Positions 28,006 to 35,911 of a DNA stretch of 64,000 nucleotides are shown piece after piece; position 1 is the stretch's first letter; each line of letters begins with the position of its first letter. The notes under the pieces are model-generated. The model saw only the letters and a program-made list of their open reading frames with translations, was not told the origin of the DNA and did not search any database. Source of the stretch: a bacterium (GTDB lineage Bacteria > Patescibacteriota > Saccharimonadia > Saccharimonadales > UBA4665); the NCBI GenBank assembly GCA_021810025.1, contig JAJZJS010000002.1, positions 62,001 through 126,000 on the forward strand, in the 5' to 3' direction. The position numbers and the translations under genes were made by a program.

Positions 28006-29204
28006 GCCGTTACCCCTAGTTCTTGATGATAAACTTTAATAATTTTAGAAGCTGTTTCATTCCAAGACATAGCTCGGACTTCATTCTGAGCATTAAAAAT
28101 CAAATTCTCTTTTAAGGCATCGTTTGAGACAACTCCAATTATTTGATTAACAAGTTTATCAATATCCCAATAGTCAAATTTTAAACAATTTGATAAAACT
28201 TCGCTAACGCCAGACTGTTTTGAGATAATAGCAGGAGTACCATAAGAAATCGCCTCCAATGGCGTCAGCCCAAATGGTTCAGATATAGAAGGTAAAATGA
28301 AGACATCTCCAATTCCACAAGCGTCGCGCCAATTCTTTCCTCTGACAAAATCCGTAAACAAAACGTTTTGAGATATGCCATAGTCCGCTGCCAATTGGAT
28401 TAGATCTTGTTTTTGTTCTCCACTCCCAACAAGCAACAAAATAATATTAGGATAATAATTAACAACCTTACTAAAGGCCAGCAACAAATTTCCCAGCCCC
28501 TTTTGAAGAGTTAGGCGACCAATGTTAGTCACCACCTTAAAGCCATTATTTTTCAACTTGCTTAAATAGCGATAAACATTAGTTTCGTCAAGTTCAATTA
28601 ACTCTTCACTATTAATACTATTATGGATAACTTCGATGGCCTCAGAAGGTATACCATAATCTCGCATAATTGCCTCTTTAGTAAAGTTGCTTACTGCTAT
28701 GATTCGGTCTGCTATATTAAAACTAGTCTCTTCTATCTCGTGAATTAAAGGATTCCCATATTTACCGCCCGCTCGATCACTTTCAACGGAATGAACATGA
28801 AGGATGATCGGACATCCTCGAAGTTCCTTAATTCGAAGCGCTGCTCGAAAAGTTAGCCAATCATGAGCATGAACAATGTCAAATTCTTTGTTCTGAACTA
28901 ATTTAAGAACTGACGCTTCATACGCCCTTACTTGATCAAAAAAAGATAAGATCTCAGTTGAATTATCTTGATAAGTATACCGAAAAGTATCGTAAGCTAT
29001 CCCAATCTTCTGCACGTCGATTACTCCGTTAGGGGTAGCTGGAGTAATTTTCATAAATTCTATTTTATGATCCGCCCTATAAGGCAAAATAAATTCGATA
29101 TCGATCTTCTGAGAAGCTAAAGATTGACAAATTTGATAGCTAGCAACACCCAGTCCGCCACTGTTATGAGGAGGCAATTCCCACCCTAGCATTAAAATCC
29201 TCAT
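28002..29204 (-). CDS. GT4-type glycosyltransferase (glycogen-synthase-like)
   Basis: A 400-residue GT-B enzyme. The N-terminal MRILMLGWELPPHNSGGLG glycine loop resembles glycogen/starch synthases, VHAHDWLTF is the central block, and the C-terminal donor site has NIGRLTLQKG and SEPFGLTPLEAISYG (E-x7-E motif). First gene of the glucan operon, so synthesis of an alpha-glucan from a nucleotide sugar is the likely role, balanced by the two hydrolases. Acceptor and donor are inference. Confidence 0.88.
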   Translation of the reverse strand: MRILMLGWELPPHNSGGLGVASYQICQSLASQKIDIEFILPYRADHKIEFMKITPATPNGVIDVQKIGIAYDTFRYTYQDNSTEILSFFDQVRAYEASVLKLVQNKEFDIVHAHDWLTFRAALRIKELRGCPIILHVHSVESDRAGGKYGNPLIHEIEETSFNIADRIIAVSNFTKEAIMRDYGIPSEAIEVIHNSINSEELIELDETNVYRYLSKLKNNGFKVVTNIGRLTLQKGLGNLLLAFSKVVNYYPNIILLLVGSGEQKQDLIQLAADYGISQNVLFTDFVRGKNWRDACGIGDVFILPSISEPFGLTPLEAISYGTPAIISKQSGVSEVLSNCLKFDYWDIDKLVNQIIGVVSNDALKENLIFNAQNEVRAMSWNETASKIIKVYHQELGVTA

Positions 29205-29277
29205 GTCTTTATTTTAATCCATTTTTATTATAATTATATATTGTTTTCATTTTAACAGTTTAGATCATTAAGCACAA

Positions 29278-29298
29278 GCAATTTTTAATAAAAATCGC
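29278..29298. repeat. Hairpin between tRNA-Trp and the glucan operon
   Basis: GCAATTTTT, AAT, AAAAATCGC form nine pairs (one G-U). Read on the minus strand it lies ~20 nt past tRNA-Trp and ~75 nt before the GT4 start, so it may end the tRNA transcript or act as an operator for the glucan operon. No T-run follows it. Confidence 0.35.
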
Positions 29299-29318
29299 AA
29301 AATGTCATAAATTGTTTA

Positions 29319-29394
29319 TGGCAGGGGAGACAGGCCTCGAACCTGCGACCTCCGGTTTTGGAGACCGGCACTCTACCAACTGAGCTACTCCCCT
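29319..29394 (-). tRNA. tRNA-Trp (CCA)
   Basis: Minus-strand cloverleaf with acceptor AGGGGAG/CTCCCCT, D-arm TAGCTCAGTTGGTAGAG, anticodon stem CCGGT/ACCGG around loop CTCCAAA (anticodon CCA), T-arm GCAGGTTCGAGGCCTGT and an encoded CCA end. Only a CCA anticodon tRNA-Trp is seen, consistent with UGA being a stop. Confidence 0.96.
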
Positions 29395-29467
29395 AAACAA
29401 TCTAATATTAAACCATCTAGTAAAAATTGTATACCGTCTCATACTTTGTATTTTAAGTTTATTATGC

Positions 29468-29473
29468 TATAAC
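29468..29473 (+). promoter_or_regulatory. Extended -10 box (TGCTATAAC), leaderless type
   Basis: TG-C-TATAAC ending 6 nt before ATG 29480. No Shine-Dalgarno is possible in this space. Confidence 0.5.
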
Positions 29474-29479
29474 AATAAT

Positions 29480-30139
29480 ATGCTAAAAATAATGCCTCAA
29501 AAAACATTTTTAATTGTTTTTTATGGCTACCCCGGATCAGGTCGAACTTATTTTGCTCGTCAGTTTGCGGATGAGTATGTTGTAGCACACTTACAATCAG
29601 ACCGTATACGAGCTGAATTATTTGAAAAACCTCGTTATGATAAACAAGAAAACGCCATAACATCACAACTTATGACTTATATGACAGAGGAATTTTTATC
29701 AGCTGGACTAAGCGTAATTTACGATACAGACATAGCTACCAATAAATCAAGAGCTGCGCTAAAAAATCTTGCCAATAAAAATGGGGCTGAATTTATAACC
29801 ATCTGGCTGCAAGTTGATGCAGAGACCTCTTTTGCCCGAAATGTGCGACGCGATGGACGTAAAATTGATGATAAGTATGCACCAAGGTGGGATCGAACTA
29901 CTTTTGATAAGATTACTTCCCAAATGCAAAATCCATCTCCGTCTAAAGATTTAATAGTTATTAGTGGAAAGCATTCCTATATTACACAACGTAATGCTGT
30001 CGTAGCCGCACTGCAAAACAGAGCCATCATAAGTCCAATTGATCGTGTTAAAAACATTGCTAAGCCTGGATTAGTTAATCTAGTTCCAAAATCAAACGGA
30101 CGAGTCGATTTAAGTCGACGCAATATTTTTATTAGATAA
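29480..30139 (+). CDS. P-loop kinase-like protein (AAA_33/zeta-type), Arg in Walker A
   Basis: 219 residues. The Walker A position is GYPGSGRTY, with Arg where Lys is expected (GxxxxGKT/S). The rest fits small nucleic-acid or metabolite kinases of the AAA_33 group: LQSDRIRAELFE after the P-loop, VIYDTDIATNKSRAALKN (DT-type Walker B region), and Arg-rich lid ARNVRRDGRKIDDKYAPRWD. Substrate unknown. The first ATG (29480) fits the leaderless -10; ATG 29492 is an alternative. The next gene starts directly after its stop. Confidence 0.75.
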   Translation: MLKIMPQKTFLIVFYGYPGSGRTYFARQFADEYVVAHLQSDRIRAELFEKPRYDKQENAITSQLMTYMTEEFLSAGLSVIYDTDIATNKSRAALKNLANKNGAEFITIWLQVDAETSFARNVRRDGRKIDDKYAPRWDRTTFDKITSQMQNPSPSKDLIVISGKHSYITQRNAVVAALQNRAIISPIDRVKNIAKPGLVNLVPKSNGRVDLSRRNIFIR

Positions 30140-30823
30140 ATGAGATCAAAACAATTTAAACTTGATTCAGATATTAATGTTAAAATTGTTAAAAATAGTA
30201 GAAGTCGACAAATCAAGCTGACAATCACAACAGATAATATAGCCCGAATTTCAATTCCCGGCTGGATGCCCTATATGGCTGGGCTCCAATTTGCTAATAC
30301 AAAAAAGGAATGGATACGAGACCACTTGCATCCAAACCAACTATATAAAGATGGCCAACTTATCGGTAAAAATCATCGAATAGTTTTTAAAACTACCTCA
30401 AATAATTCTATATCATCAAAAATAACGCTTCTCGAAATTATTGTATACATCCCCGAAAATATTAATTATGCTTCTAGGGAAGTTCAATCCGAAATTTTAA
30501 ATAGTTGTTACAAGGCGTTTAAGCAAGAGGCTCAAATACTATTAACTCAGAGAGTCGACCAACTTGCCTCTAAATACAACTTCCAATATCAAAGTCTTAA
30601 GTTTAGAAAACTTAAGTCACGTTGGGGAAGCTGTGATTCTCATCAGAATATTACATTGAGTCTTAAATTAATGGAACTACCATGGAATTTAATTGATTAT
30701 GTTATAGTACACGAGCTAATACATACTAAGATCATGAACCATCAAAATCAATTCTGGCATGAGTTTTCCAATATTGTCCCAAATCCCAAGAAGTTAAAAA
30801 ATGAATTGAAACAATATCGATAA
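30140..30823 (+). CDS. YgjP-type (M48-like, DUF45) metallopeptidase-fold protein
   Basis: 227 residues. Zinc site HELIHTKIMNHQNQFWHEF: HExxH in the family form HELIH, followed by a third His in NHQNQFW. FRKLKSRWGSCDSHQNITL is the signature before it. The N-terminal ~100 residues are the usual beta-rich part. No membrane segment. Cytoplasmic; substrate unknown. It follows the kinase-like gene without a gap, so the two share a transcript. Confidence 0.9.
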   Translation: MRSKQFKLDSDINVKIVKNSRSRQIKLTITTDNIARISIPGWMPYMAGLQFANTKKEWIRDHLHPNQLYKDGQLIGKNHRIVFKTTSNNSISSKITLLEIIVYIPENINYASREVQSEILNSCYKAFKQEAQILLTQRVDQLASKYNFQYQSLKFRKLKSRWGSCDSHQNITLSLKLMELPWNLIDYVIVHELIHTKIMNHQNQFWHEFSNIVPNPKKLKNELKQYR

Positions 30824-30860
30824 ATATTATGTTAAAATAAAGGCGATAATTAAGATAAAA

Positions 30861-31943
30861 ATGACACAAAAAGATACTTTAATTACCCAGGATCAAACCC
30901 TAATTTCTCTTATTAACAGCATGAACGACGGAGTTCTAGCACTTGATAGCAAGTATAGAATTAAAGTTTACAATGCTTCATCGTTAGGACTTCTAGACAT
31001 TAATACAATTACAATTGGAAGTCCTATTTCTAAATTGTTTAGATTAATAGATAAGAATAATCAGAAAATAGATATCATTGACTTAATTCAAAAAACGAAC
31101 GTATCCCAGTCATATCGAGAATATAGATATAGCTACGAAGACGGAAGTGTAATTAATATTTCAATTAGTATATCTGAGGTTAAGTCTGGTTACGGCCAGA
31201 AAAGTGCCTTAGGATATGTTTTACTATTTAGAGATATTACAAAAGAGAAGTCGTTGGAGGAAGAACGAGACGAGTTTATTAGTGTCGTTAGCCATGAACT
31301 TCGCACTCCGATTGCAATTAGTGAAGGAAATATCAGTAACGCTCAATTTATAGTTGAGAAAGGGAACATACAAGCCATTAAAGATGCTCTTGAAGAAGCC
31401 CATAAACAAATTCTATTTTTAGCTGACATGATCAATGACCTAGCAACACTTTCGCGCGCAGAAAGAGGAGTTTTGGAAGTTAATATTGAAAACATCAATG
31501 TGGCAAATTTAGTTAAGGAGCTAGCTACAAGCTATCAAAAAGAAGCAGAACAAAAAGGCCTCATTATTAAAACTGTTATCGACCCTAATCTCTCGATTCT
31601 TAAATCTAGCCAACTTTATGTTAAAGAAATTCTTCAAAACTTTATTACGAATTCTCTTAAATACACCAACAACGGACATATCCAAATTAAAGCCCAATCC
31701 ATTGAAAAAGGAGTTAAGTTCGAGATAAGTGATACAGGAATTGGGATTAGCAAAACCGAACAAGCCAAAGTTTTTGATAAGTTTTTTAGATCAGAAGATT
31801 ATCGCACTAGAGCTTCGAATGGCACTGGTCTAGGATTATACGTAACGATGAAACTTGCACGCTTAATTCATGCCGATATAAGCCTAGAAAGTGAACTAAA
31901 TAAAGGATCCAACTTTATGGTGAGTGTTCCTAATTTAGCTTAA
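30861..31943 (+). CDS. Cytoplasmic PAS-domain sensor histidine kinase
   Basis: 360 residues and no membrane segment. Residues ~10-130 form a PAS domain (INSMNDGVLALDSKYRIKVYN; YVLLFRDITKEKSLEEERDE). HisKA follows with the phosphoacceptor in VSHELRTPIAISE. The ATPase has N-box LQNFITNSLKYTNNGH, G1 EISDTGIGIS, F-box FDKFFR and G2 GTGLGLYVT. No response regulator gene is in the window, so its partner is elsewhere. An extended -10 (TGTTAAAAT, 30830-30838) lies upstream. It overlaps the opposite-strand GT2 gene by 4 nt at the 3' end. Confidence 0.93.
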   Translation: MTQKDTLITQDQTLISLINSMNDGVLALDSKYRIKVYNASSLGLLDINTITIGSPISKLFRLIDKNNQKIDIIDLIQKTNVSQSYREYRYSYEDGSVINISISISEVKSGYGQKSALGYVLLFRDITKEKSLEEERDEFISVVSHELRTPIAISEGNISNAQFIVEKGNIQAIKDALEEAHKQILFLADMINDLATLSRAERGVLEVNIENINVANLVKELATSYQKEAEQKGLIIKTVIDPNLSILKSSQLYVKEILQNFITNSLKYTNNGHIQIKAQSIEKGVKFEISDTGIGISKTEQAKVFDKFFRSEDYRTRASNGTGLGLYVTMKLARLIHADISLESELNKGSNFMVSVPNLA

Positions 31944-33418
31944 TCTAAACGCATTGTAGGTATACAAACATTCCTATTTTTCCAAATAACTTCACTAAAC
32001 TCATATTTAATCATTGAAATATTCCATAGAACAACGTCGACAAGCAAAAGAATACTTCCATAAATTAAAGCCGAATAATAATATTTATTAAATAAAAACT
32101 TTAAGAGACTAAAATAAACTATATTTATAAGTCCAAAAATAACGATACTCCAAACCAATAAAATCCAGCTTGGCACAAAGATAGCAGCCAACAAATCAAA
32201 AATAATTCCACCAAATAGCACAATTTCAATTATTGAGACCAGCATAACAAGTTCCAGGCGCTGTTTCAGACTTGGATACTTCACCCGAATTGCAGTCTGA
32301 TATTGAGCAAGAAAATCCTTGTAACTATTAATTCCAAAATATTGTCCGCTCTTCATAAAAACATAGCCATCTTTAATTCGGCTAATTCGAGATGCTAGGG
32401 TCCGTTCAGGTATAATCTCGCGTCGTAGACCCTTAAATCCACCCTGATGAATCAAAAGCTGTCGATTAATCATCCAACAAGTTGATAAAACTGGAGGCTT
32501 ATTGAATTGTCGTCGAGGAAGGCCAAGCTCCCAGAGATATCTTAAAGACTGTATTAAAACAACCCTTAATCTTGCTCGACTTGGCAAAATAGTATTAGGC
32601 AAAATACTAATCATATTTTTTTTGTTAATAAGGATAAATTCAACTATTTTGCGAATCGAATCAGACCGAAACCGAACATCAACCCCTGCGTATAGAATAA
32701 ATTGACCATTGGCCACCTCTAGTAACTCTTGGTAGGCAAAATTCTTAGCCAGATAATTAGATTTGGGAGCTTCACCTTGAATAAAAGTTACTCCACTTTG
32801 AGCATATGATCGAATAATTTGAGAAGTACGTTTCGATTGAGAACAATCATCGAGAACCAAAATCTCTAATTTCGGATAATCACTACTAATTAAACTATCT
32901 AAACAGATAATTAACTGTTCGTCTTCGTTTCGTGCAGGAATTGCGACCGTCACAGTTGGTAACTCCAGATCTGATAGATGGATCTTGTTCTTAATCTTGG
33001 GATTTAATTTTAAGAAATTACGAATCAAGCTAAAATACAGTACTAAGAGTACGGTACTTTGAACGACAATTAAGGTAACGAAACTGATATAACCAGATAA
33101 GCTAATTAAAGTTGCTGCTCCGAAGGCAAAGACCTCAATAACAGCTATAATATACCAACTCCTAACAAATGTATTGATTAAATATTTATTAGGTTTTTCG
33201 GAAAAATTAAATTTATAAAGGTTAATCAGCTGATAAATAGTAGCTACAGCCAATAAAATAGTAAACAAATTTAAGCCATGCCACAACTCGACTACAGCTG
33301 TTAAGACTAAAAGAACGAAAACTGCCAGACTAACGATGATTCGATATAGCACTTTCTCAATAATTATTATGCTGTACTCGATAGCAAGGGCAATTATTAA
33401 TAGTCCGAAATAAGACAT
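31940..33418 (-). CDS. Membrane glycosyltransferase, family 2
   Basis: 492 residues. About four N-terminal membrane segments (residues ~3-140), then a GT-A domain with TVAIPARNEDEQLIICLDSL, LEILVLDDCSQS (first Asp motif) and ILYAGVDVRF (second, DVR in place of DxD), then three to four C-terminal membrane segments. It likely adds a sugar to a lipid-linked cell-surface glycan; substrate unknown. It diverges from secE. Confidence 0.88.
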   Translation of the reverse strand: MSYFGLLIIALAIEYSIIIIEKVLYRIIVSLAVFVLLVLTAVVELWHGLNLFTILLAVATIYQLINLYKFNFSEKPNKYLINTFVRSWYIIAVIEVFAFGAATLISLSGYISFVTLIVVQSTVLLVLYFSLIRNFLKLNPKIKNKIHLSDLELPTVTVAIPARNEDEQLIICLDSLISSDYPKLEILVLDDCSQSKRTSQIIRSYAQSGVTFIQGEAPKSNYLAKNFAYQELLEVANGQFILYAGVDVRFRSDSIRKIVEFILINKKNMISILPNTILPSRARLRVVLIQSLRYLWELGLPRRQFNKPPVLSTCWMINRQLLIHQGGFKGLRREIIPERTLASRISRIKDGYVFMKSGQYFGINSYKDFLAQYQTAIRVKYPSLKQRLELVMLVSIIEIVLFGGIIFDLLAAIFVPSWILLVWSIVIFGLINIVYFSLLKFLFNKYYYSALIYGSILLLVDVVLWNISMIKYEFSEVIWKNRNVCIPTMRLD

Positions 33419-33458
33419 CTTGTTACTATCATAGCTTATGCTTCATAACTTTAATATC

Positions 33459-33486
33459 TTGACAATTTATTTCAATCTGTTAATAT
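33459..33486 (+). promoter_or_regulatory. Promoter for secE-nusG-rplK-rplA
   Basis: TTGACA (33459-33464), 16 nt, TAATAT (33481-33486). A second TTGACA starts inside the -10 (33486-33491) within a direct repeat TTAATAT(c)TTGACAAT; its spacing to the next TATAAT is only 13 nt. Confidence 0.6.
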
Positions 33487-33497
33487 TGACAATATAG

Positions 33498-33527
33498 ACC
33501 TACATATAATGTAGGTTTTATTATTTT
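33498..33527 (+). promoter_or_regulatory. Hairpin plus T-run in the secE leader
   Basis: ACCTACAT (33498-33505), ATA, ATGTAGGT (33509-33516) is a perfect 8-bp stem followed by TTTATTATTTT. It has the shape of a weak intrinsic terminator between the promoter and secE, so it may attenuate the operon. Confidence 0.45.
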
Positions 33528-33546
33528 AAGGAGACTTTAGGTCACA

Positions 33547-33957
33547 GTGGAGAAAACAACCAAGCCAACCAAACGAAGGATTAAAAACCCAGAGACTTTT
33601 CGTGAAAAGGCCCGAAAGGCTCAAAACGAAAAAGACCAACGGATTAAAAATTCAAATCATATCATCAAAAAAAGTCTTAGAGTCTTATTTAATCCGATCG
33701 TTAAATTAGTGTCGACTCTTTATAGAATAAAAGCCTTAAAGCCATTATTTTGGATAATTAAAATTATTGGATTGATAATATACCCTCGTTACGTTCGAAA
33801 TAGTTTTAAGGAGCTAAAAGATGTAACTTGGCCAAGCTTTAAAGAAAGCATGCGACTCACTTATGCGGTTGTTATTTTTGCGATTATATTTGGCGTAGCT
33901 GTAGCCCTTGTCGACTACGGTTTTGGGAAAATATTTAAAATTATATTATTAAAATAA
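33547..33957 (+). CDS. secE: Protein translocase subunit SecE
   Basis: 136 residues from a GTG start, the first possible start after an in-frame TAG; AAGGAG at 33528-33533 lies 13 nt upstream. A basic N-terminal region (~90 residues) precedes the SecE signature RNSFKELKDVTWPSFKESMRL and one C-terminal membrane helix (YAVVIFAIIFGVAVALVDYG). The N-terminal part is longer than in minimal SecE and may carry another hydrophobic stretch (LKPLFWIIKIIGLIIYP). Partner of SecY. Next to nusG as usual. Confidence 0.93.
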   Translation: MEKTTKPTKRRIKNPETFREKARKAQNEKDQRIKNSNHIIKKSLRVLFNPIVKLVSTLYRIKALKPLFWIIKIIGLIIYPRYVRNSFKELKDVTWPSFKESMRLTYAVVIFAIIFGVAVALVDYGFGKIFKIILLK

Positions 33958-33971
33958 GATGGAGAAAATAA

Positions 33972-34520
33972 ATGCCAAACGTTAAGCATCAAGATACTTC
34001 TAAAAGATGGTATGCCATTCATACCTATAGCGGCTATGAAGAAAAAGTTGCCGAAAGCATCAAACAACGAGCCGAGTCACTCGACATGAAAGATAAGATT
34101 TTTGATGCCTTGGTTCCAAAAGAAAAAATGATTGAAATTAAAAACGGTAAACGTCGAGTTGTTGAAAAAAGAATCTTTCAGGGATACGTTTTAGTACAAC
34201 TTAAACTTTCAGAAGATGCTTGGTATATAGTTCGAAACACACCGAGTGTAACAGGTTTCGTGGGAACAGGATCAGATCCTAGTCCCGTCGAGGAAGAGGA
34301 AATTGAAAAGATTCAAAAGAGAATGGGTCTTGAACAACCTAAGCATAAAATTGACTTTAAGGTCTCGGAAGTAGTCAATATAATCGATGGTCCATTCAAG
34401 GGCTTCGACGGAACTATTAATGAAATTGATGATCAAAAAGGTAAACTTAAGGTATTAGTTAGCATGTTTGGACGAGAAACACCTGTTGAACTAGACAGCC
34501 TTCAAGTTAAGAGAGTATAA
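33972..34520 (+). CDS. nusG: Transcription antitermination factor NusG
   Basis: 182 residues. NGN domain with RWYAIHTYSGYEEKVAESI and VLVQLKLSEDAWYIVRNTPSVTGFVG (key residues Trp-Tyr, Thr-Pro-Val-Thr-Gly), then a C-terminal KOW domain with VVNIIDGPFKGFDGTINEID. It couples RNA polymerase to the ribosome through S10. Lies 9 nt before rplK. Confidence 0.97.
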   Translation: MPNVKHQDTSKRWYAIHTYSGYEEKVAESIKQRAESLDMKDKIFDALVPKEKMIEIKNGKRRVVEKRIFQGYVLVQLKLSEDAWYIVRNTPSVTGFVGTGSDPSPVEEEEIEKIQKRMGLEQPKHKIDFKVSEVVNIIDGPFKGFDGTINEIDDQKGKLKVLVSMFGRETPVELDSLQVKRV

Positions 34521-34529
34521 AGGAGTAAT

Positions 34530-34958
34530 ATGGCGGAAAAAGCAGTAAAAGCAAACTTAAAGATGAAGTTAAAGGCTGGACAAGCCAGTGCTGGACCTCC
34601 AGTAGGTAGCACGCTCGGACAATACGGAGTCAACATGATGGACTTTGTAACTCCGTTCAATGAGTCTACAAAAGCACTCAATGGTCAAGAGGTAACAGCT
34701 CATATTAAAATATATGAAGATCGTACAATGAGTTTTCGAGTTGTTGGACCCCCAACCGATAATTTAATTCGAGCTAAACTAGGAATTGAAAAAGGATCCG
34801 GGAAACCAAATAGCGAGAAAATTTCACAAAAGTTAAGTGATCAAGACTTGACACAAATTGCTGAGGAAAAAGCAAAGGATATGAATACAACTGATATTGC
34901 GGCAGTTAAAAAAATAGTCGCAGGAACAGCTCGTAGCATGGGTGTAGAAATTCAATAA
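34530..34958 (+). CDS. rplK: 50S ribosomal protein L11
   Basis: 142 residues. The factor-binding N-terminal domain has KLKAGQASAGPPVGSTLGQYG with the conserved prolines, and the C-terminal rRNA-binding domain ends in IVAGTARSMGVEI. Preceded by AAGGAG. Confidence 0.97.
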   Translation: MAEKAVKANLKMKLKAGQASAGPPVGSTLGQYGVNMMDFVTPFNESTKALNGQEVTAHIKIYEDRTMSFRVVGPPTDNLIRAKLGIEKGSGKPNSEKISQKLSDQDLTQIAEEKAKDMNTTDIAAVKKIVAGTARSMGVEIQ

Positions 34959-34970
34959 TTTAATTTAGGA

Positions 34971-34988
34971 GATTAAATAATTTTAATC
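34971..34988 (+). promoter_or_regulatory. Small hairpin between rplK and rplA
   Basis: GATTAAA, TAAT, TTTAATC is a perfect 7-bp stem 23 nt before the rplA start. It is A/U-only apart from the closing pair; an L1-binding role is possible but not supported by a recognised site. Confidence 0.25.
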
Positions 34989-35011
34989 GTTTGGACTAAG
35001 AAGGAAACTAA

Positions 35012-35911
35012 ATGACATCAAAGAAAGAAACATTAAATTCTGATAATTCTGAAGCAATCGTTAATGATACGAAACAAATTAACGATGTACCTCAGTTTAG
35101 TAAAGCTGGCAAAAAATCTAAATTAGCCGTAGCTAAACAAGAAGAAAAGATTAAAAAAGAATTAAATAAAGCAAAAGCCGCAGAAACAACAACAATTCCG
35201 AAGCAACGACCAGTTACAAGACCAAAGGCAGAACGTCGATCTAAGAATTATCAGGCAAGTTTAAAGTTACTCGAAAAAGACAAGCTCTATCCAATTAAAG
35301 AAGCGCTTGCTTTAATTGCAAGGACCTCCACTGTTAAATTTGATGCAACAGTAGAAGCTCATTTAAGATTAAATGTAGATCCAAGACACGCCGATCAAAA
35401 CATTAGAGATAGTTTAACTCTCCCAGCAGGCAGTGGTAAAAAACTAAAAATTGCAGTTTACTGTGAAGACTCAACTAAACTAGAAGGCGTCGAAGCTGAT
35501 TTGAAGTATGGAGCAGAATTTCTCCAACTTCTTGATAAAGAACAATTAGATTTTGATATTTTGCTGACTACACCTGAATTAATGCCAAAACTCGCTAAGT
35601 ACGCGCGCATTTTAGGTCCAAAAGGATTAATGCCGAACATTAAAAGCGGGACAGTTACCAATGACCTAAAAAAAGCTGCCCAAGATACAAAATCAGGCAA
35701 GGTAGAATATAGGGTCGACTCAAATGGAATTATTCATCTTGGAATCGGAAAAGTCAGCTTTGATCAAGAAGCCTTATTGTCAAATTTTGAAGCTCTCCTT
35801 AGTAGTGTTCGGAACAATAAACCAAATTCCGTTAAATCTAACTATCTTAAATCCGTAAGTCTTGCCACCACAATGGGTCCTTCGATTAAAATCAGTATCG
35901 ACAATAACTAG
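35012..35911 (+). CDS. rplA: 50S ribosomal protein L1, long N-terminal extension
   Basis: 299 residues. The L1 core starts near residue 80 (KDKLYPIKEALALIARTST, VEAHLRLNVDPRHADQNIR, ILGPKGLMPNIKSGTVT). The ~80 residues before it are Lys/Glu/Thr-rich and absent from normal L1. Some CPR lineages have lost L1; this one retains it. It stops exactly where the opposite-strand synthase ends. Confidence 0.95.
   Translation: MTSKKETLNSDNSEAIVNDTKQINDVPQFSKAGKKSKLAVAKQEEKIKKELNKAKAAETTTIPKQRPVTRPKAERRSKNYQASLKLLEKDKLYPIKEALALIARTSTVKFDATVEAHLRLNVDPRHADQNIRDSLTLPAGSGKKLKIAVYCEDSTKLEGVEADLKYGAEFLQLLDKEQLDFDILLTTPELMPKLAKYARILGPKGLMPNIKSGTVTNDLKKAAQDTKSGKVEYRVDSNGIIHLGIGKVSFDQEALLSNFEALLSSVRNNKPNSVKSNYLKSVSLATTMGPSIKISIDNN

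Noticed and set aside
33486-33510. Second secE promoter using TTGACA 33486 and TATAAT 33505
   Set aside because: The spacing of 13 nt is too short for a sigma-70-type promoter, and the TATAAT lies inside a palindrome.
34971-34988. L1-binding autoregulatory site before rplA
   Set aside because: The hairpin is simple and AT-only and lacks the internal loop of known L1 sites; listed only as a low-confidence hairpin.
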